Source: Cotesia glomerata (lineage: Eukaryota; Arthropoda; Insecta; Hymenoptera; Braconidae). From it: a DNA stretch of 64,000 bases. Location of the stretch: contig NC_058167.1 of the NCBI RefSeq assembly GCF_020080835.1, positions 14,717,403 to 14,781,402 on the forward strand, given 5' to 3'. The notes beneath the pieces are model-generated. The model ran no database searches. It was not told where the DNA came from and was given only the letters and a program-made list of their open reading frames with translations. A program made the position numbers and the translations under genes. Every line of letters begins with the position of its first letter. The first letter of the stretch is position 1. This document shows, piece after piece, positions 22,331 to 38,100 of the stretch.

Positions 22331-25300
22331 TCATCAAAAAGGGCTTAATGATTTATTTTAATATAATTTTTAAATGTTTATTGGAGTAAATAACTCTGGA
22401 TTTATTTTTTTACTCTAATTTTAAATCGTAATATTAATTTAAGAAAATAAAATTAGCCATCTACAAATTTTTATAATTTTTTTTATTAAAAAAATTGTTA
22501 CAAAAAATTTTTTAAAAAATCTTTTCATTTGTAAGAAACTTCAAAAACTATAAATGCAATTTTTTAAAAATATTTTTTAATTCTAATTTAATAAATTAAA
22601 CAAAATAAAAAAATTAACAATGTCGGCTAGATTTATTAATATTATTAATTTGTAAATAATAGTCAGTTTATTTTTAAATATTTATTTTTATCTAATAGTT
22701 TTTTTTTTAATGCAATTTTTTGATATATTTTAATAATACTCCAAAATTTATTGTACTTATTTGAATATTATCTATGAATATACAATTTTCCATCCGGCTT
22801 AACGCCTTAGCATTAAAACTAAATAAATAAATAAAATAAAAAAACAATAGAAATAAAATTAAACTAAAATTTAGAGCACTTAATAATGAGATGAAAAAAT
22901 TTTTTCACAAAATTCTTGGTTTGATAATAAATATCTTCAAGATAAGAAAAGAATTTAATAAATAACATCACTAGTAATTGGTATTTGAAATAAAATTAAC
23001 GAATATAATAATGATAATTATGATAAATTAAAGTTAATTATTTGCAGCGTTGTTTTTAAAATATTGACTAAATATTTAAAGATTTAAAGCGTTATCTCAT
23101 ATATTTATTTTCATTATTAAATTTTCATTAATTAACAATTCATTACCATGCATAAATTCTCATTAAAAATAAATAAATAAATAATAACTAATTACTGCAA
23201 AAACTCACTGGTTATTTATTATCATTAGACTATGAATATGTAATTGTTATTAATTTAAAATGAGAGACAATTAATTAAAAAGATATTTGATAAAAAATTA
23301 AGATAGATTAATTCCATTAGTCTACTGTTACTAGCGATAAAACAAAAAAACGTGGGCATAAAAGAAAAATAAAAATAAAAAAAAGAGTATGTATTTGCCG
23401 AGTGTAGTATAATTATCTCGTTAAACGATGCTTATCGTTATTGGAATACTATTAGAGATATAGAATTACTACGGAATAATGCAATTAAAGAATCAAAGTG
23501 TAATTTCACAATTAAAGTTATTTAACTAATTAAATATTTATAACACTTTAATGTTTCATTTCATCTATTGCTTAATAAGTATCATCAGTACTATTTACAC
23601 TTTTTTTTACTATTTTTATTATCGAAGCAAGTTTTTTTAATTAAAGCGTTGGGGCTCGAATTAATTTGATATAAAATTTGAATTGTTTTATTCTAACTTT
23701 TTTGGTATCGAAAATAATAATATTTTGTTTTTATTCCAGAAAACATACGCTGAACTGCCATAGAATGAAGCCGGCATTATTTTCGGTGCTCTGCGAGATA
23801 AAGGAAAAAACAGGTGAGTTTATTTAATGATTAAAAAATAATTTTCTTCTATAAATATGTAATGTATAACATACAATCCATTATCAATTTTTTTCAAATT
23901 TATTATCAATGATACCTCACGTGTGATCAAGTGTTTACTGTCAAACAACTTGTAAAAACATTCTAAATCGATTATTTCTTATCTTATCCGACGTACTACG
24001 TTCTAGACCCATTAAAAATATAATGATTTATTAATCATCAATCTATTCAATTCTAGACATAATTAATGGGTTCCGTTATCTTTAATTTACAATTTATTAC
24101 TCGCGATACATTATGTCATTTTTTAAATCAGCCATTTTTATACACTGCGCATCATATTTTTCCATAAAAAAATACTAGCTCAGCTTTGTCAATTTAAAAT
24201 TATTAAAAAAAAAATTCATTTTTAAAAAATAGAATTAAAAATCGAAAATTGCTTACAATAATTTTTTATAAATTTTCAAAGAAAATTAATATAAATTTTT
24301 TTTTTATAAAAAAAATTGAATCTTAAACTGTGTAGATTTTTTGTGTATTTTAAAACACTAAAATATGTTAACGCAAAGCTTAAGATATATTGTCATTTTT
24401 TAAATCAGCCATTTTTATACACTTTGCGCATCATATTTTGCCATAAAAAAATACTAACTCAGCTTTGTCAATTTAAAATTATTAAAAAAAAAAATTCATT
24501 TCCAAAAAATAGAATTAAAAATCGAAAATTGCTTACAATAATTTTTTATAAATTTTCAAATAAAATTATTATAAATTTGTTTTTTAAAAAGAAAAATTAA
24601 ATATTAAACTGGGTATATTTTTTGTGTATTTTATAACACTAAAATATGTTAACGCAAAGCTTAATACACTTATAGAAAATTCCATTTCTGTGGGGTGTAA
24701 TTTAAGTATCATTTAAAAGTAATAAACATTATTTTTATGCCGTGTTTGAATTACTTTACGCCGAGATCAAGAGACCACGAAAGTGCAATTATTTTCCCCT
24801 TGGCTAGTCGGAAACTGTTGTCTTTAAATTTTCGGGGTTGGAATAGAAATAAAGAGAGCAGAAATACATAAATATAAATATCTTTGTCTGTTGCGTTGGA
24901 GAACTAGAATAATGTACAATGTAAAATGTAGAATACTATCTCTCAGCACTACACCCTTGGACCCTAGCAAGGAAATTTCGTGGGGTGCTTAACCAGGGAC
25001 CGTAGAATAAAACGAGAAGTAAACCGTCAGCATCAGAATCATCACAGTAGAGATTCATCTAAATCTAAACCTTACCATTACAAAACTGGCTTTAAATTCT
25101 GTTCTTTCTCTGCATATGTATCTCTTTTTTTCATCTCTATCTTCCTTCTTGCTGCTAGTATGGTCTTCTTTCTTTTTCTTCTGATACATACACATATATC
25201 TAGTCGCTAGATGCATCCCGGTTGATTCTCTTTCTTTCTACTCTTTCTATACCCAGCTCGGTTTCTTCACCCTCACAATCTCCATGCGTCCTGTTGCCGT

Positions 25301-28300
25301 TGTGCGTTCACGCATATATGAGTAAGTATATATTTCTTCGAACAATCCAAGGGGGAACGACCGCGTCAGCTATTGCTGGTCTCGTGTGTGTTTAGTTGTG
25401 TGCTCTGTGCTGGCGAAAGACCCTGGGTACGGTATCATATAGGATTCGAACGAGAACGAGAAAGAAACTGAGACTCGAACGGGTTTTGATTCGACTCGCG
25501 TTCGCTCGGAAAAATAAAATAAAATAAACTCGATAAAAATGGATGTTTATATTTATAAATGTTCTCATATATATTTCAGATTATGCCGAGCTATGCATTT
25601 GTAAAAATATCTTCTTTTTTTTTTTCTTATGAAAAAAATAAATTTTTTTGTAACAATCTTATTCTAAAATTTTTAAATGTTAATATTTGTAATTGAAAAA
25701 ATTTAATTTTTTTTTATTAAAAATAAAGTAAAAAATTTTTATTACTCTATTTTAGATTATGAAATTTTTTTGTAACAATCTTATTCTGCAATTTTTAATT
25801 TTATTATTTGTTATTGAAAAAATTTAATTTTTTTTTATTAATAGTTAATTTTTTTATTAAAAAAAAAGTAAAAAATTTTTATTACTCCATTTTAGATGAT
25901 AAAATTTTTTTAATTTATTGAGTAAATTTTTTTTTTGAGAAATTAATAGGATTATTTGAAGAAGAAAAAAAAATCAAATAATTTATTTAAAAAAAAAATA
26001 TAAATATTGATAATGATAAATACAAACATTAAAATTAAATTATTATCCTTGAATAAATTAAACGATTGGTGGTTAATTTTGTGGACACCCTGTATAAAAT
26101 TTAAGTGAGAGGGCAGAGTCTGTAGCTGTAAAGCAGGATAATGAGGGGAATAGAATAGAGGGAGAGCTAAAAAACAAAAATAAAAAATTGTGGGGGTTGA
26201 AGAGAGACGAGTATCGACGTAAAGAATCTAAAAGTGACAGTCTGAGTGAAGAAAGAGATACATATAAGTATGTTGAAGTTGAATATATTTAAGGATTTGG
26301 ATGCTGGGTACTATACACCATTACTTACTTAGTATGAGTTGTAAAAAAAGACGGAAGATCAGCTGCGATTTTACTTGTATTTGTATTGGTAAGAGAAGAG
26401 CTGTTTAAGTACGAGCAAGAGAAAGAAAGTTTATGGGCAATGGCTGACGAGGCAGTGAAAAAGTACTAAAACCGAGAAGAGCAGATAAACGCTATGTTAA
26501 GCAGACTATTTTACCATCAATTTAATATAATCAGCACTTGACTCATGATGCGCGGTATAATATATAGATCAAATACCCTTTTCGACAGATCTCTTCGCAC
26601 CTCATTTATTTATCAATGTCTTTTTTCATTTTTACTTTTGGATTGATATTTATATTTACTTTTTTTTTTTTTTTTAATAATTTCAATATTTTATTTATTT
26701 TTTTTTTAATTTATGAAAAATTTTAGATAGAATTATTTTACATAGTAAAAATTATTATTTATATTTTTGGTGGAATAATTTAATTCAAGGGAAAAAAATA
26801 TATCCCTCAAAATATCAAAAATAATAATGAATATTCAAACTTCTAAAGAATTTTCCTTCTAGGGAAAAAAAAATCTTCAAAATCTATTTCTATTACAATG
26901 ATTATCCCTAACATGGAAATTAAATTTCTTAGAATAACATAAGATGTAAGAAAGTTGAATTTTTGGGTTCAGAGGAGTAGGTTTAAGTATTTTATACCTA
27001 AGAACTATGACTGCCCGCCTCAAAGTTTATTTTCTGTCTCTACTTAGTACTAAGCTTTACATTTTTCCACCCGAAGAAATTCTAAGTACGGTTTAGGCTT
27101 TGTGTTTATGCTAGTGTAACCTTGACTGACTAAATGTTTTCTTTTATAGCACCCTTTCAGTAGTTAACTTAATAATCCTCGTAAATGTGGGTTTAGATAG
27201 AAATTTTCTGTTTTATTGCACGGTAAACACTTTTGTAGAGAAAATTTCCAATATTTAAAAATAATGTTAAACTTTGGTAAGATTTATTGCGTGGCAATAA
27301 CAATAATTTAAATAAGGCGGAGAGTAACAAATGTACCCGTCACGTACAAACGTTTACTTATTTTATTTTTATTAATATTGATAACTTTTTAAGTTTTTAA
27401 CAAAATAATAATAATATCTTTATTTTATTTTTAAATTATTATTATTTTTATATGTTACGAACAATCGCGAAGGTTGACTCGAGGATCGAGTACAATATTT
27501 GTGTAGTAATGTTAAGTGCATGAGTGATAACGGGTTTAGGAGTTCTCTAATCTGCTTTGGCACGTGCCCAGTAGTAAATTCTATCCCATTTAACTCAAAA
27601 CTTTATTTTAAAATTTACCTCTAATTGTCTGTTTAATTGTGTTTAGTATTTTACACATTATCTGTAAATTATAAATTGTAACAAAAATTTTTCATGTTTT
27701 TTTTAATAAATTAATTCTTGATATAAATATTTTTTGTCTAGACGATTTGTCGAATATAAAACTAACATCTGGCGTAAGTTTAAACCCTTTACACTCAAAA
27801 CTTAAATTCGTAAGAAATATTCTTGCTTTTTTTCTAATAACAAACGATTAGTCGTTTTGATCTGATCCAACATCTGTTAACTGAAAGCTTAAGCTTCAAA
27901 AAAACTTTTCCCGTAAAATCTTTTTTTAAAGCGACTTCGTGTGTAGCACGTGACTCTAATGAGGATTCGTTATTTATTCTCTGTTTTATTTAAAAAAATA
28001 ACATTTTTTACCCTGAAAAAATAGGGCTGAATTTAATAACAATTTAGGTGAATATAAAAAATGAAATTTATCGAAATTGGTTGTACTAGTTTATTATTTG
28101 GTTATAAAATTATAATTTTTTTTTAAATTGAGCTTATAGAAATTTTATAAGTTTAGAAAATTTACGGCTAAATTATTTAAGAAAAAAAGCGTCAGGTGTC
28201 TGTTACTTTCCGTATTCTTCTTACATTTTAATCGCGATCGTAAATTTTATAGCAGTTACTCGAAACCTCGTTACATAGAGTGCATTGTAGCTACGCCATT

Positions 28301-30004
28301 TTGTTATCAGCAGCAAAATGGCGTTAAAAAAAAAAAATAAAGATACAATGTTTAGATTTCGATGAAAATTAAAATTTAGAAATAATTTCTTTTAAATAGT
28401 TGCAGTAAATATAATCAGTCTTATTTTCTTATAAAATAAACATTATTTTATCACAATATTGTGTAGAATATTCATAAATGTCAGCTAGTACTTTTAAAAA
28501 AATGTAATTGAAAAAAAAAGTTTAAATAAAAGTAAGAATCAAAAAAAAATATAAAAAGTTTGAGAATAAATGGAATCGACACGTCGACGGTTGATTTGAA
28601 TGCGAAAAGTAAAGTGAATTCTTTGATTTCAAACTAAAAACTATGGAACGGAATCTGGTGCTAGCCAAAAAGACGAAGAAAGTTTGAAAACTTGAGTACA
28701 GTTGCAATGTATTATAATAATAATAATAATAAGAAGAAGAAGAAAAAGGGCAAAGTATCGGCAGACGCTTTGGAGACGTAGTGAGAATAGTCGTTGCGCT
28801 TCGTAGACCAGAACTCAAACTGGCTTAGCTCTTATTTTTCTCGATGCACTATTTATTCGCGATTGGTGGTCCTGTGAGATTAGAAGATACGAAGAAAAGT
28901 TAACAAAACGCGATAGGGTGCTTTGGATCGAGAGGGATGCAAGTTTTTCAATGAAAAGTGTCTAGTAGACGAAAAGATGGGCACCAATTCCGGCTTTGAA
29001 TTGTATACGTTTGGATGGATATTTATTTATATGTGATGCTGAATGGAGAGAAATATATGTACAGCTACAGAGCTACAGATGTATTCTGGCAAAACCACGA
29101 CGCCAGGATTCCGGTGACTTTTGTATGAAAGTTGGGACGAGAAATAACGAGGCAGCATATGGAATAGAAACTCAACGCAAAAACAGGAAGACTCGAATTC
29201 GCTTGAAATTTTCTGTAGAAATTTTTTTTTTAATTTAATAGTTTATATTTTTTGTTATATTACATCTCTGATTATAAATCATAATTATCCGTGGTTGAGC
29301 AAATTAATATCAAGATTACCGCGAAAATTTAATGACCTTCTCCGAGATCACTTGTCAAATTTAAAAGTCTAACAAAAGCCTGAAATATTTAACAAAAATA
29401 AATTTAATTGAGTTGGGTTGAGTTCAAGCCGTAAGTTTCTTAAGTTATTGCCGATCAGGAAATGTATTTGGTACTGGTATTGGTAAATTAAACTCAAGGC
29501 GTGTATATACACAAGCAAAGGCGCACATATTGTTGAGGTTTAGTTAGTTAGCTCTTTTTATCCTTGTGGTTATAGTCGTTGGCGGTAAAAGTAAAAGATT
29601 TAAACCAAAGTGTATATACAGATATATATTTGTATATATAAATATATACATGTATTTGAAAGATGAGGGAGTAAGTAAGAGAGATGAAGATTGTGGTAAA
29701 ATATATATACAAGGATTGGAAACCAAGAGACGGCTGGTTCACCTTGACTGCTTGGCAGCTCCTGCGCTCTTACTCTGCATGTTTAATACCATCAAATGTT
29801 TAAGAATATATATATGTAGGTTTTCATGGTAATAAGAAGATGTAAGGTAGATGTAAAAGAAGAGATGGTAAAGATTGTATTTGTAACTAAGCTCTGATGG
29901 CTCGAAGGACCACATTCTTGGTTTACGTTTAATCGAGGCGACAAGATAGCTTTTTTCATTTTTTTTTATGTTAACTTACACCTTTAAAGGAGTATTCGTT
30001 GACC

Positions 30005-30070
<66 letters not shown>

Positions 30071-32111
30071 GTTATTATGAAAATTTTTTGGAAAGAAAAT
30101 AAGAATAAATAAATTAGTTTGTAAATTTAAAGTTATGGCTGAAGCAAAAAATTTGTTAAAACTGATGAAAGTTTCAAAGAAGATTAAAGAAAACAACAGA
30201 AGCTATTAATTATAAGTGGATAATGTAAATAACAAGGAATTGAAAATTTATATACTTGAAGGGATAAAAGGTCGTTTGAGAAGATTGTAAGATATTTCAC
30301 AAAGATATTCGCGTTGTGGATTCATGGACAAGCATTTGCCGGACGATAAAGCCAGTGTCCAATGCGACGAGCTGAGTCGCAAGATAAACAAAAAGAAGAG
30401 CTAAAGAAAGAGAGTAAGAATAAGAATAAGAAGAATGAAAAGTTTATCTGAAGCATCGATTCCACGGTATCGCAGCTCTTTCGATCTACCGACAGAAAAT
30501 GCGAGTCAACGCTCCTCTGGAAAACAATTTACTTCATCTTTTGTTCCTGTTTTTGTGTTTTACTCCAGAGGTTCATTTTTTACCCAAAAGTTGGGAAAAT
30601 AACTAAAAAAATATAAAAATTAGAACAATGTGATAAAATAAGCCAATTAAAGCTAAAATTTGTAATTAAAATAAAATAAATATTAGAATTATAGAATTTA
30701 TTATTTCACAGCCTCCATTTATAAAAATCTCAACAAAAGTCTAATAATCTCGTCATCTTATTCAGCGAGTGATTCAAGCGACAATTGATATGACGGTAGA
30801 GAGAGACGACTATTGTTAGATCTCCATATACATGTATTTGTACATATATATACGTAATATGTGGTCCTTATGTTTAGATAGACACGCGATCATGTTATAT
30901 ACACTTGAGTCTCGTTAACATTGTCGTACTTATGTCCCTAATTATTGTACGTTGTCCACAACCGGACGTCGTTGTTACGGCCATCGAGTCTCTCAGGATT
31001 TCCTTTACGTCTAGTCTCTCTTATTCACTTTTGACTTTCGTATTTGAATGTGTACTTATAATATCATATATACATGAATTTATCTTTGCTTGCTTGAGAA
31101 TTGGATTGTTTTACGTTGATATGTACACAAACTTATCAAACGTGCCTCAGCTTATCGTCATGTTAATCAGCGGTATTCAGTCTTCACAAAAGCCTCCATT
31201 GTTTCTATTCGTTAGTCGAATTTTTTGTTGAATTGAATCAATTAATTGCTGATTGTCCTATTTTTTAGATAACTTAACATTGGTTTAGATAAATTATGTG
31301 TATTTTTATGTATTAATACACTTTTTATTGTTATTTTATTACATAAAAGTGATATAAGAATTAAATAGACAGATGTGTGTTTATAGAAAACGATTTAACA
31401 AACCGTACATTATGTCGCGATAAAGTCTCACGAGCCCGTAAAATTTTGAGAGGTGCTACACTGGATATGTTCTTTTGTGTGTATAATATATGTGTGTGTA
31501 TTCGTATGCTATATCATAAAAATACAGTAAAATAAGCTCGTAAACTCGGGGACTATGTTCATAACCGGCTGTTATGTAGTGAGTTTTGTACTTTGTCTTT
31601 TTGGTTTCGCCATTTTTTAAAGACACTTAAGTGGGATTCTCTAAATTCGAGTTTTATTTATTAATAGTGCTCTTTATATCCTTTTATGGACTAAATGCTC
31701 TGTTAATTGCTGTAATTCCTTGAGAATTACCTTTAATGATGCTTGACTTTATGCTATTAACTTAAACAGTCGGATTTATTATTAATTATCTATTTATTGC
31801 TATTAAGTTGAACATTATTTTACCGATCAAATTATTATATTAATAGTAAAAATTAATTTGATCCAAAAGAAAAAAATCTTAGAACAAAAGAATCATTTTT
31901 AAGAGTTTGATTATCTTGGATAATAAACAAATAAATAGAATTTTGCTTTATTAAATTAATGACTTTTGTTAAATTGCACTGTACTTTTTTAACTATTGAC
32001 GTTTTTAACGATATAAGCTCATCCCGATGTTACCCTCATCAAGAGCTTTTATTTGAGTACCCACATGCATTTTTCATATATATATATATAGATATATATA
32101 TAGCATATATA

Positions 32112-32190
<79 letters not shown>

Positions 32191-35100
32191 TATGAAAAAT
32201 TGATGTGGGTACTCAAATGAAAGGTCTCGATGAGTATAACGACGGGATGAGCTTATATTTTTAAAAATGTCAATAGTTGACGAGATACAAAGTCATTTCT
32301 TAATTTTGTATCTAGAAATAGAGAATTATCGAATGCACCCTTAATATCATAATAAATTGACTATCGATGAGAATGATATGAAACCTTGAAAAGGCACAAA
32401 TTCAAGTCAAGACCTTTGCAATGACACTAAATTTCACTAAAACATCCATTTTGTCATATAAATACACTGGCCACAAAATTTTGCTTATTCTCTTAATAAT
32501 ATAGATGATCGGAAACAAATTACTTAATTTAATTTTATTAGTATTTTACTCGGATTCATTCTTAATTTAAAATAATCGAGTTAGTTTGTAAGGTTACCGC
32601 TAGGTGGCGAAAAACAGAAAAATCCTCCCGCTAGCGGAAAGGTTTTACCGAAGTATATATAAACGAAATATGAAACAAAAATTATTGAAGTTTATCTAAT
32701 GAAATTTTTAAGTTAGAATTCATGTTGATGGTCATTAAAGTTAATTGAGCCATTGACTACCAATAATTGACGACCCTTAAAATGAAATATTGATGATTAG
32801 ATTACAAAGTCAAGGGCCGGTAATTGAATAGTGTTATGCAGTGTAATTTCATCAGATCTATCTATACAAAATATTTAATACACTAGACTATAGAATAGCA
32901 TAGAAGCTGTCTGATCTTTTAAGCGTATGGTAATTCTATGGAGATTGCATAGGGCGTTGAGGAGCTCGTTTTGCGCGTTATTAGATTCTTAGAGGGTACA
33001 TACGTCAGCGCAATAAATAAAGTAGACAAATATTATTTTGATTTTTGATCTCAAGTCAGCTGGAATTATTCAATTTTTTTTTTGTACATTAATTAAATTA
33101 TAAAGAGGAATTCTTTGGCCTCAACGCTAATGAGATTGTCATTTAGAGAGATGAGTTATTGACCTGAGGGGATTGAGAAGAGAAATGACAAGATGGCGGT
33201 GGGAAATCAACTTAACTGACAAGTGAATAGTATGCATCCCTCTAGAGTCAAGTCTAAATGAATATTTTCCATGTCATTTTGATCCACCTCCTTATTTTTA
33301 GTTTTATAATATTTAATTATGCGGCTTTTAGTTTGAATTTAAGCTTAATTAATCTGTTGATGTTTTAATATTATTATAATAATTGGTACGAATGAGTTGA
33401 ACTTTATAATTTGTAATTTGATGAAAAAGTTTGAATTTAATCAAGGGATTACGCAGCTAAGAATTTATTTAGATATAACAAGAGTATATTTATAATTTGT
33501 ATAATGAGAAATAAGAAATAAGAAAATGTTAAGGAAGAAATAAAATAAAGTTGAGAGTTTGAGTAAAAAGTTTAAAGAAATGAACAAGAAAAAGTAATAT
33601 TATGATGAAAGAAAATAATAAGAAGTAAGAAGTAATAATAAAATGGAGGCTGAATACTATAGAGCTGTAGGGAGTTATGAATAATATGCACAAGTTCTAA
33701 TTGCGCGAGACAAAAGTTTGGCACGATGGCGGAGTTCTCAGCTACGATCTTACAAACTTTATAACTTTTGAAAACTCGTTTCCTTGATTTTTAGACCACC
33801 GAGAGAGCAAACTACTGAAATATACATTTTGTATTTTATTTCTATTATTAACTTTTCTGTTTATAAATATAAATATCTTCTTTATTTTTAAAATCTCGTG
33901 GAGTGTGCTTTAAAAAATTAGTTGTTTAAATTACTTTCTTGGCTTTTTTTTGTAGCATAATATTTTTTAAACCGACTTTAATTTTAAAATTGTATAATTA
34001 AAACATTTTTTTTTTTTTTTTTTTTTCAAAATTTAAATTATTTCAGTGTTTTCATTATTTTACTAATTTTTTAAGTCATTTTAACATGAAAATAAATTAA
34101 CGATTCATTAATAAAATTTCATCTATGGAATTAAGCAGAAAAATTTTTAATTCACACGGAAAAAAAAAAAAATCGAAAAAATCGAAAAAACTAAAAAAAA
34201 ATGCAGTTTAAAGTAACATTTTTCTAAATTCAAACTTTGAATGTTAATTTTCAGAGCTTTAAATGTAATATTTACATTTTACAATGTAATTCTTACAAAA
34301 TCTGTAATAATAACAATTTAAAACTGTAATTTTTCCAGTTTCTATACGGAACGTTACATTATATAATGTAATTTTTTTTTTTCCGTGCAGGAAATTTTTT
34401 TTTGATTTGAGTAAGTTTAACTTGATTCAAAAATTTTTACTTTCGATTCAAAATAATTTTTTTTGTACAAGAGTTTTAAATCATGTTAATTTTTTAAATA
34501 AAAGATGGAATTAAATAATTATTTTGGTTAGTTACACCGATTGACATTTAAAAATAATAAAGACGGAAGCAATGAATATTAACCTAATGGTAATGTAGAA
34601 TATTTGAAGTACTGATTAAAGAGATTACTTGGAGTGTGATGGGCAGTTATAAACCATAAAACAAAATAGTAGTTTGAGAGTAATGGTTCAGGGTAAAGAG
34701 CAAAGATAGTCAGCGAATGGGCCGAAGATATCGCGAGAACAGAAAGGAGAAACAGGACGTAAAAATGAGAGAGAAAGAGAGGAACGTTCAGTTCAACCCC
34801 CGTGCTCAGGAGTCGCTGTAACGTTGCTCGTAAAAACACCGTAAACTCGACAGCAACAGGTCCCGTGTGTGTCTCGCTGGCTCTTGGACTATCCTAGTGC
34901 ACTTGGAATATTATATTCCAACGTTTCCATGTCCTTGCGATACCTAATAATAACGCATCCTCAAAATACTATTGCTCTGAATTTAATTTCATCTCTGATG
35001 AGTTAAATTATGCGTTTTCACGATCAAGAAAAAAATAAATAAATAATTCCAAACTTGTACGGGCAATATAAATTTTATTTATGAATATTTACATTTATTT

Positions 35101-38100
35101 TTTGTGAAACATAAAATTTTATTTTCCGGACATAAAACCTGGAGATGAAAAATTATTACCTGAATAAAATGTGTAATATTGTTGGCTCTGATGTTCCAGA
35201 AATTAATTAGTGAAAATAATGCATATATTCATTATTTATTGAAAATAAGGACAGCCTGGAAATAATTAATGAATTAACTTGGTAATTAAAAATATAAGGA
35301 TGATTTAATTCGAAGAGTAACGAGAGCTTAATCATTTGGGATACTTGTAAAATATTTAACTGCCCCTTTACTTAAAACAAGTAAAGAAAAGAAAAGGCCA
35401 AAGGATTCTTCTTGTGAAGAACTTTTGGAGGCACTCCAATTACTTGAGCTACGGTTGCGCTTGTGTACGGTACGAAGGGAAGAAAGACAGCCGAAGGTGT
35501 GAGAAGACATAGGGGGTGGCGGTGGTGTGAAGAGAAAGAGTATCATGAGGGACGAGGGAGAAAGAATCCTTGCTCAATGTTATAATGCCTCTTAGTTTTC
35601 TTTTCTGCCTTGTAATTTTATTTTATTTAACTTTTTTTTATTCGTTTTATTATCACATTTTTATTTTTTTATGTCTATTTTCTTTATACTCTCCCAGGAA
35701 CTCGTTTCCATGCGGTTTCTGGCGGATTTCGAATTCTCACCGTGCGTTCCTACCACTTATGTATTATGCATGCTCCCGATGTATTTCGTTTTCTGTCAGG
35801 AAAAAAATTTATCCTTTTTATCGTGTCAAACATACGAGATGCTAAAGAGTTGCTAAAAAATTCTTATAATTGCACACTAGAGTGCGTTTAGACTTTTTAC
35901 AAATGCCAATTATTATTTATATAATAATTTGGACATTTTTAGTTCAAAATTTGACATTGTTGTATTGAATGATACATTTTTTTGAACTAATTCATTTCAC
36001 TCTTGAATAATCATTAATCATTTAGAAAATTTTAACAATTTTACGCTTTATTTTTTCTTTAAAAATTATCAATTAGTATTTATCGTGTATTTTGGGATAA
36101 TTTCGATATTTTTCATTTCAAAATTAAATATTTTGACATTGAATGATACATTTTTGTAATTAATATCTTTTACTCTTTAATAATGATTAATTATTTCAAA
36201 AATTTCATAAATTTTATGCTTTATCCTCTTTCAAAAATATCAATTAGTATTTATCGTGTATTTTGGGATAATTTAGACATTTTTTAGTTCAAAATTAAAT
36301 ATTTTGACATTGAATGATATATTTTTTTAATTAATATCTTTCACTCTTTAATAATGATTAATTGTTTCAAAAATTTCATAAATTTTATGCTTAATTTGTT
36401 TTTTTAAAGTCACAATTATGAAGTTATCAAAATTTTCATCTTTGGCTCTAGTTTTATTTTCTCAAAGCAAATCCTAACTATTTAATTTTTTAGTAAATAA
36501 AAAATATCTTCTCTTTCAATTTTTAAAGTTTAGAAAAATAAATTTCGACCTATTGATGTCTGATTTTTTGCCAAAAAAATCTAATATCGTAAAATACACA
36601 AGAATTTTTCCATCAGAATTTTTTGCCAATTCCTCTATCCGTAAAATGTGGTTCTGTAAAAAACTGAAGAAGGAAATTTCAACATATAAGAAAGAAAAAT
36701 AGAGCAAAATATATTAAACTCGGTTTCATTTTTCGGTACGGGACACTCTGGGGAGTCGTAAATGCACCTTGTCCTGCAGGTTCTCATTCTCTTATATAAT
36801 ATCAAGTCTGTCTGCTCTTACGTACTATCCCTTCTTGGAAAAAAAGGCAATGGATGAACTAGAATTTTTTTAAAGCCTAATGAGAAGTAGAGTCTCTTGA
36901 GACTCTTTGCAGGTATTACTTTATAAAATATTACCCTTGTAAATTAAATGAAAGTTTTTCTTGTTTTATTTTAAAATAATTGTTTTCAAATCTAAAAATA
37001 AATTCTCAAATAGTAAAGCACAAAAATGGATAAAATTTGGTAAGTTGGCAAGTATACAAACGACGTGATTGTGAAGTTCGGTATAAGTTTTTTATTATTT
37101 TACTGGAAAAACTCTTAGGAGGTCTGAGGATTTCCGAGCTCGTTTTAAACTTCTATACTCATTTTGGTCTGAATACTGCGTGACAAAGAGTGGAAAAACC
37201 GGACGAAAAGAATTGCATGTATGCTTATATTATAAAGAAGCTCCTCTTTCATTCTTTGTGAAAAGTAAAGCTCTATCGAAGCAAGGATAACGTATAGTAT
37301 AACTAAGAACTGAAAAAATTTAGCTCTCTCGTATTATATGCTTTTCTCTTTTTTATTGTCTCGGTTTTCTTTTTCTTTTATTTTTTTTATTCGCTCTCGA
37401 ACTTGATTCAACCCCCAGCGGTGTCGACATCGACGCCAGCTGAGTTTCATCTCCCGTTGCCTTTACTTCTAAGATCCTTTCTCATCTCATCTTCTTTACT
37501 ATCTCATCTCTATATATTTTGTGTTGAATCATCAAATAAATCCTTGTGACTAACTTTATTATAATAAATTATTATTTAACTTAGCTTTTTTTTTTTTAAT
37601 TTTGCTTTGTAAAACATTTTTAGGAATTTTAAATTTGTTTAAAAAAAAATTTGGATTTTTTTTTAACATCAGAAAACTATTTATTAATAGTTAATATTTA
37701 ATGTAAGTTGATATTTATTAATTTTTAATTAAAAAAATTTTTTTTATTCATTTTTATTGTAATTTCTTTTTTTTTTTAAAATATACACAATAAAAAATTA
37801 ATCAAATTAATTTTTTTCATCCAAACAATTTTTCATTAATAAAAATTAATGATTTTAAAAACAATAATCAATAGAAATTACCAAATTTTTTATAAATACT
37901 TTTTTTATTAATTATTTTTTGAAAAAAAAATTTTTTTCCGTCTCATTGAACCAAAAAACATAAAGCCGCTTTTTAAAAAAATTTTTAATCTAAACTCAAG
38001 TGTTGCCGCTACTTTCTGAACACTATTTTAGTGTGAATATCAATAAAATTAACCAAACAAGTAGTTGTACAGAAACTTGAAGAAAAAATGACGTATGCTC

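Noticed and set aside
24316..24600. 94-codon plus-strand ORF
   Set aside because: It lies inside the 277-bp AT-rich tandem duplication, and its composition is Lys/Asn/Phe/Ile noise.
28522..28818. 98-codon minus-strand ORF with a poly-Tyr run
   Set aside because: The Tyr run is an (ATA/AGA)n repeat, and the rest is Ser/Phe-rich low-complexity sequence with no motif.
29984..30196. Minus-strand ORF with a poly-Asn run
   Set aside because: It is a translation of the (ATT)n microsatellite.
30905..31231. 108-codon hydrophobic plus-strand ORF that looks receptor-like
   Set aside because: It opens with TTG, not ATG. No splice sites join it to further receptor-like exons and no conserved motif is present.
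31959..32195. ORF ending in a long Ile/Tyr repeat
   Set aside because: It is a translation of the (TA)n core of Helitron-like copy B.
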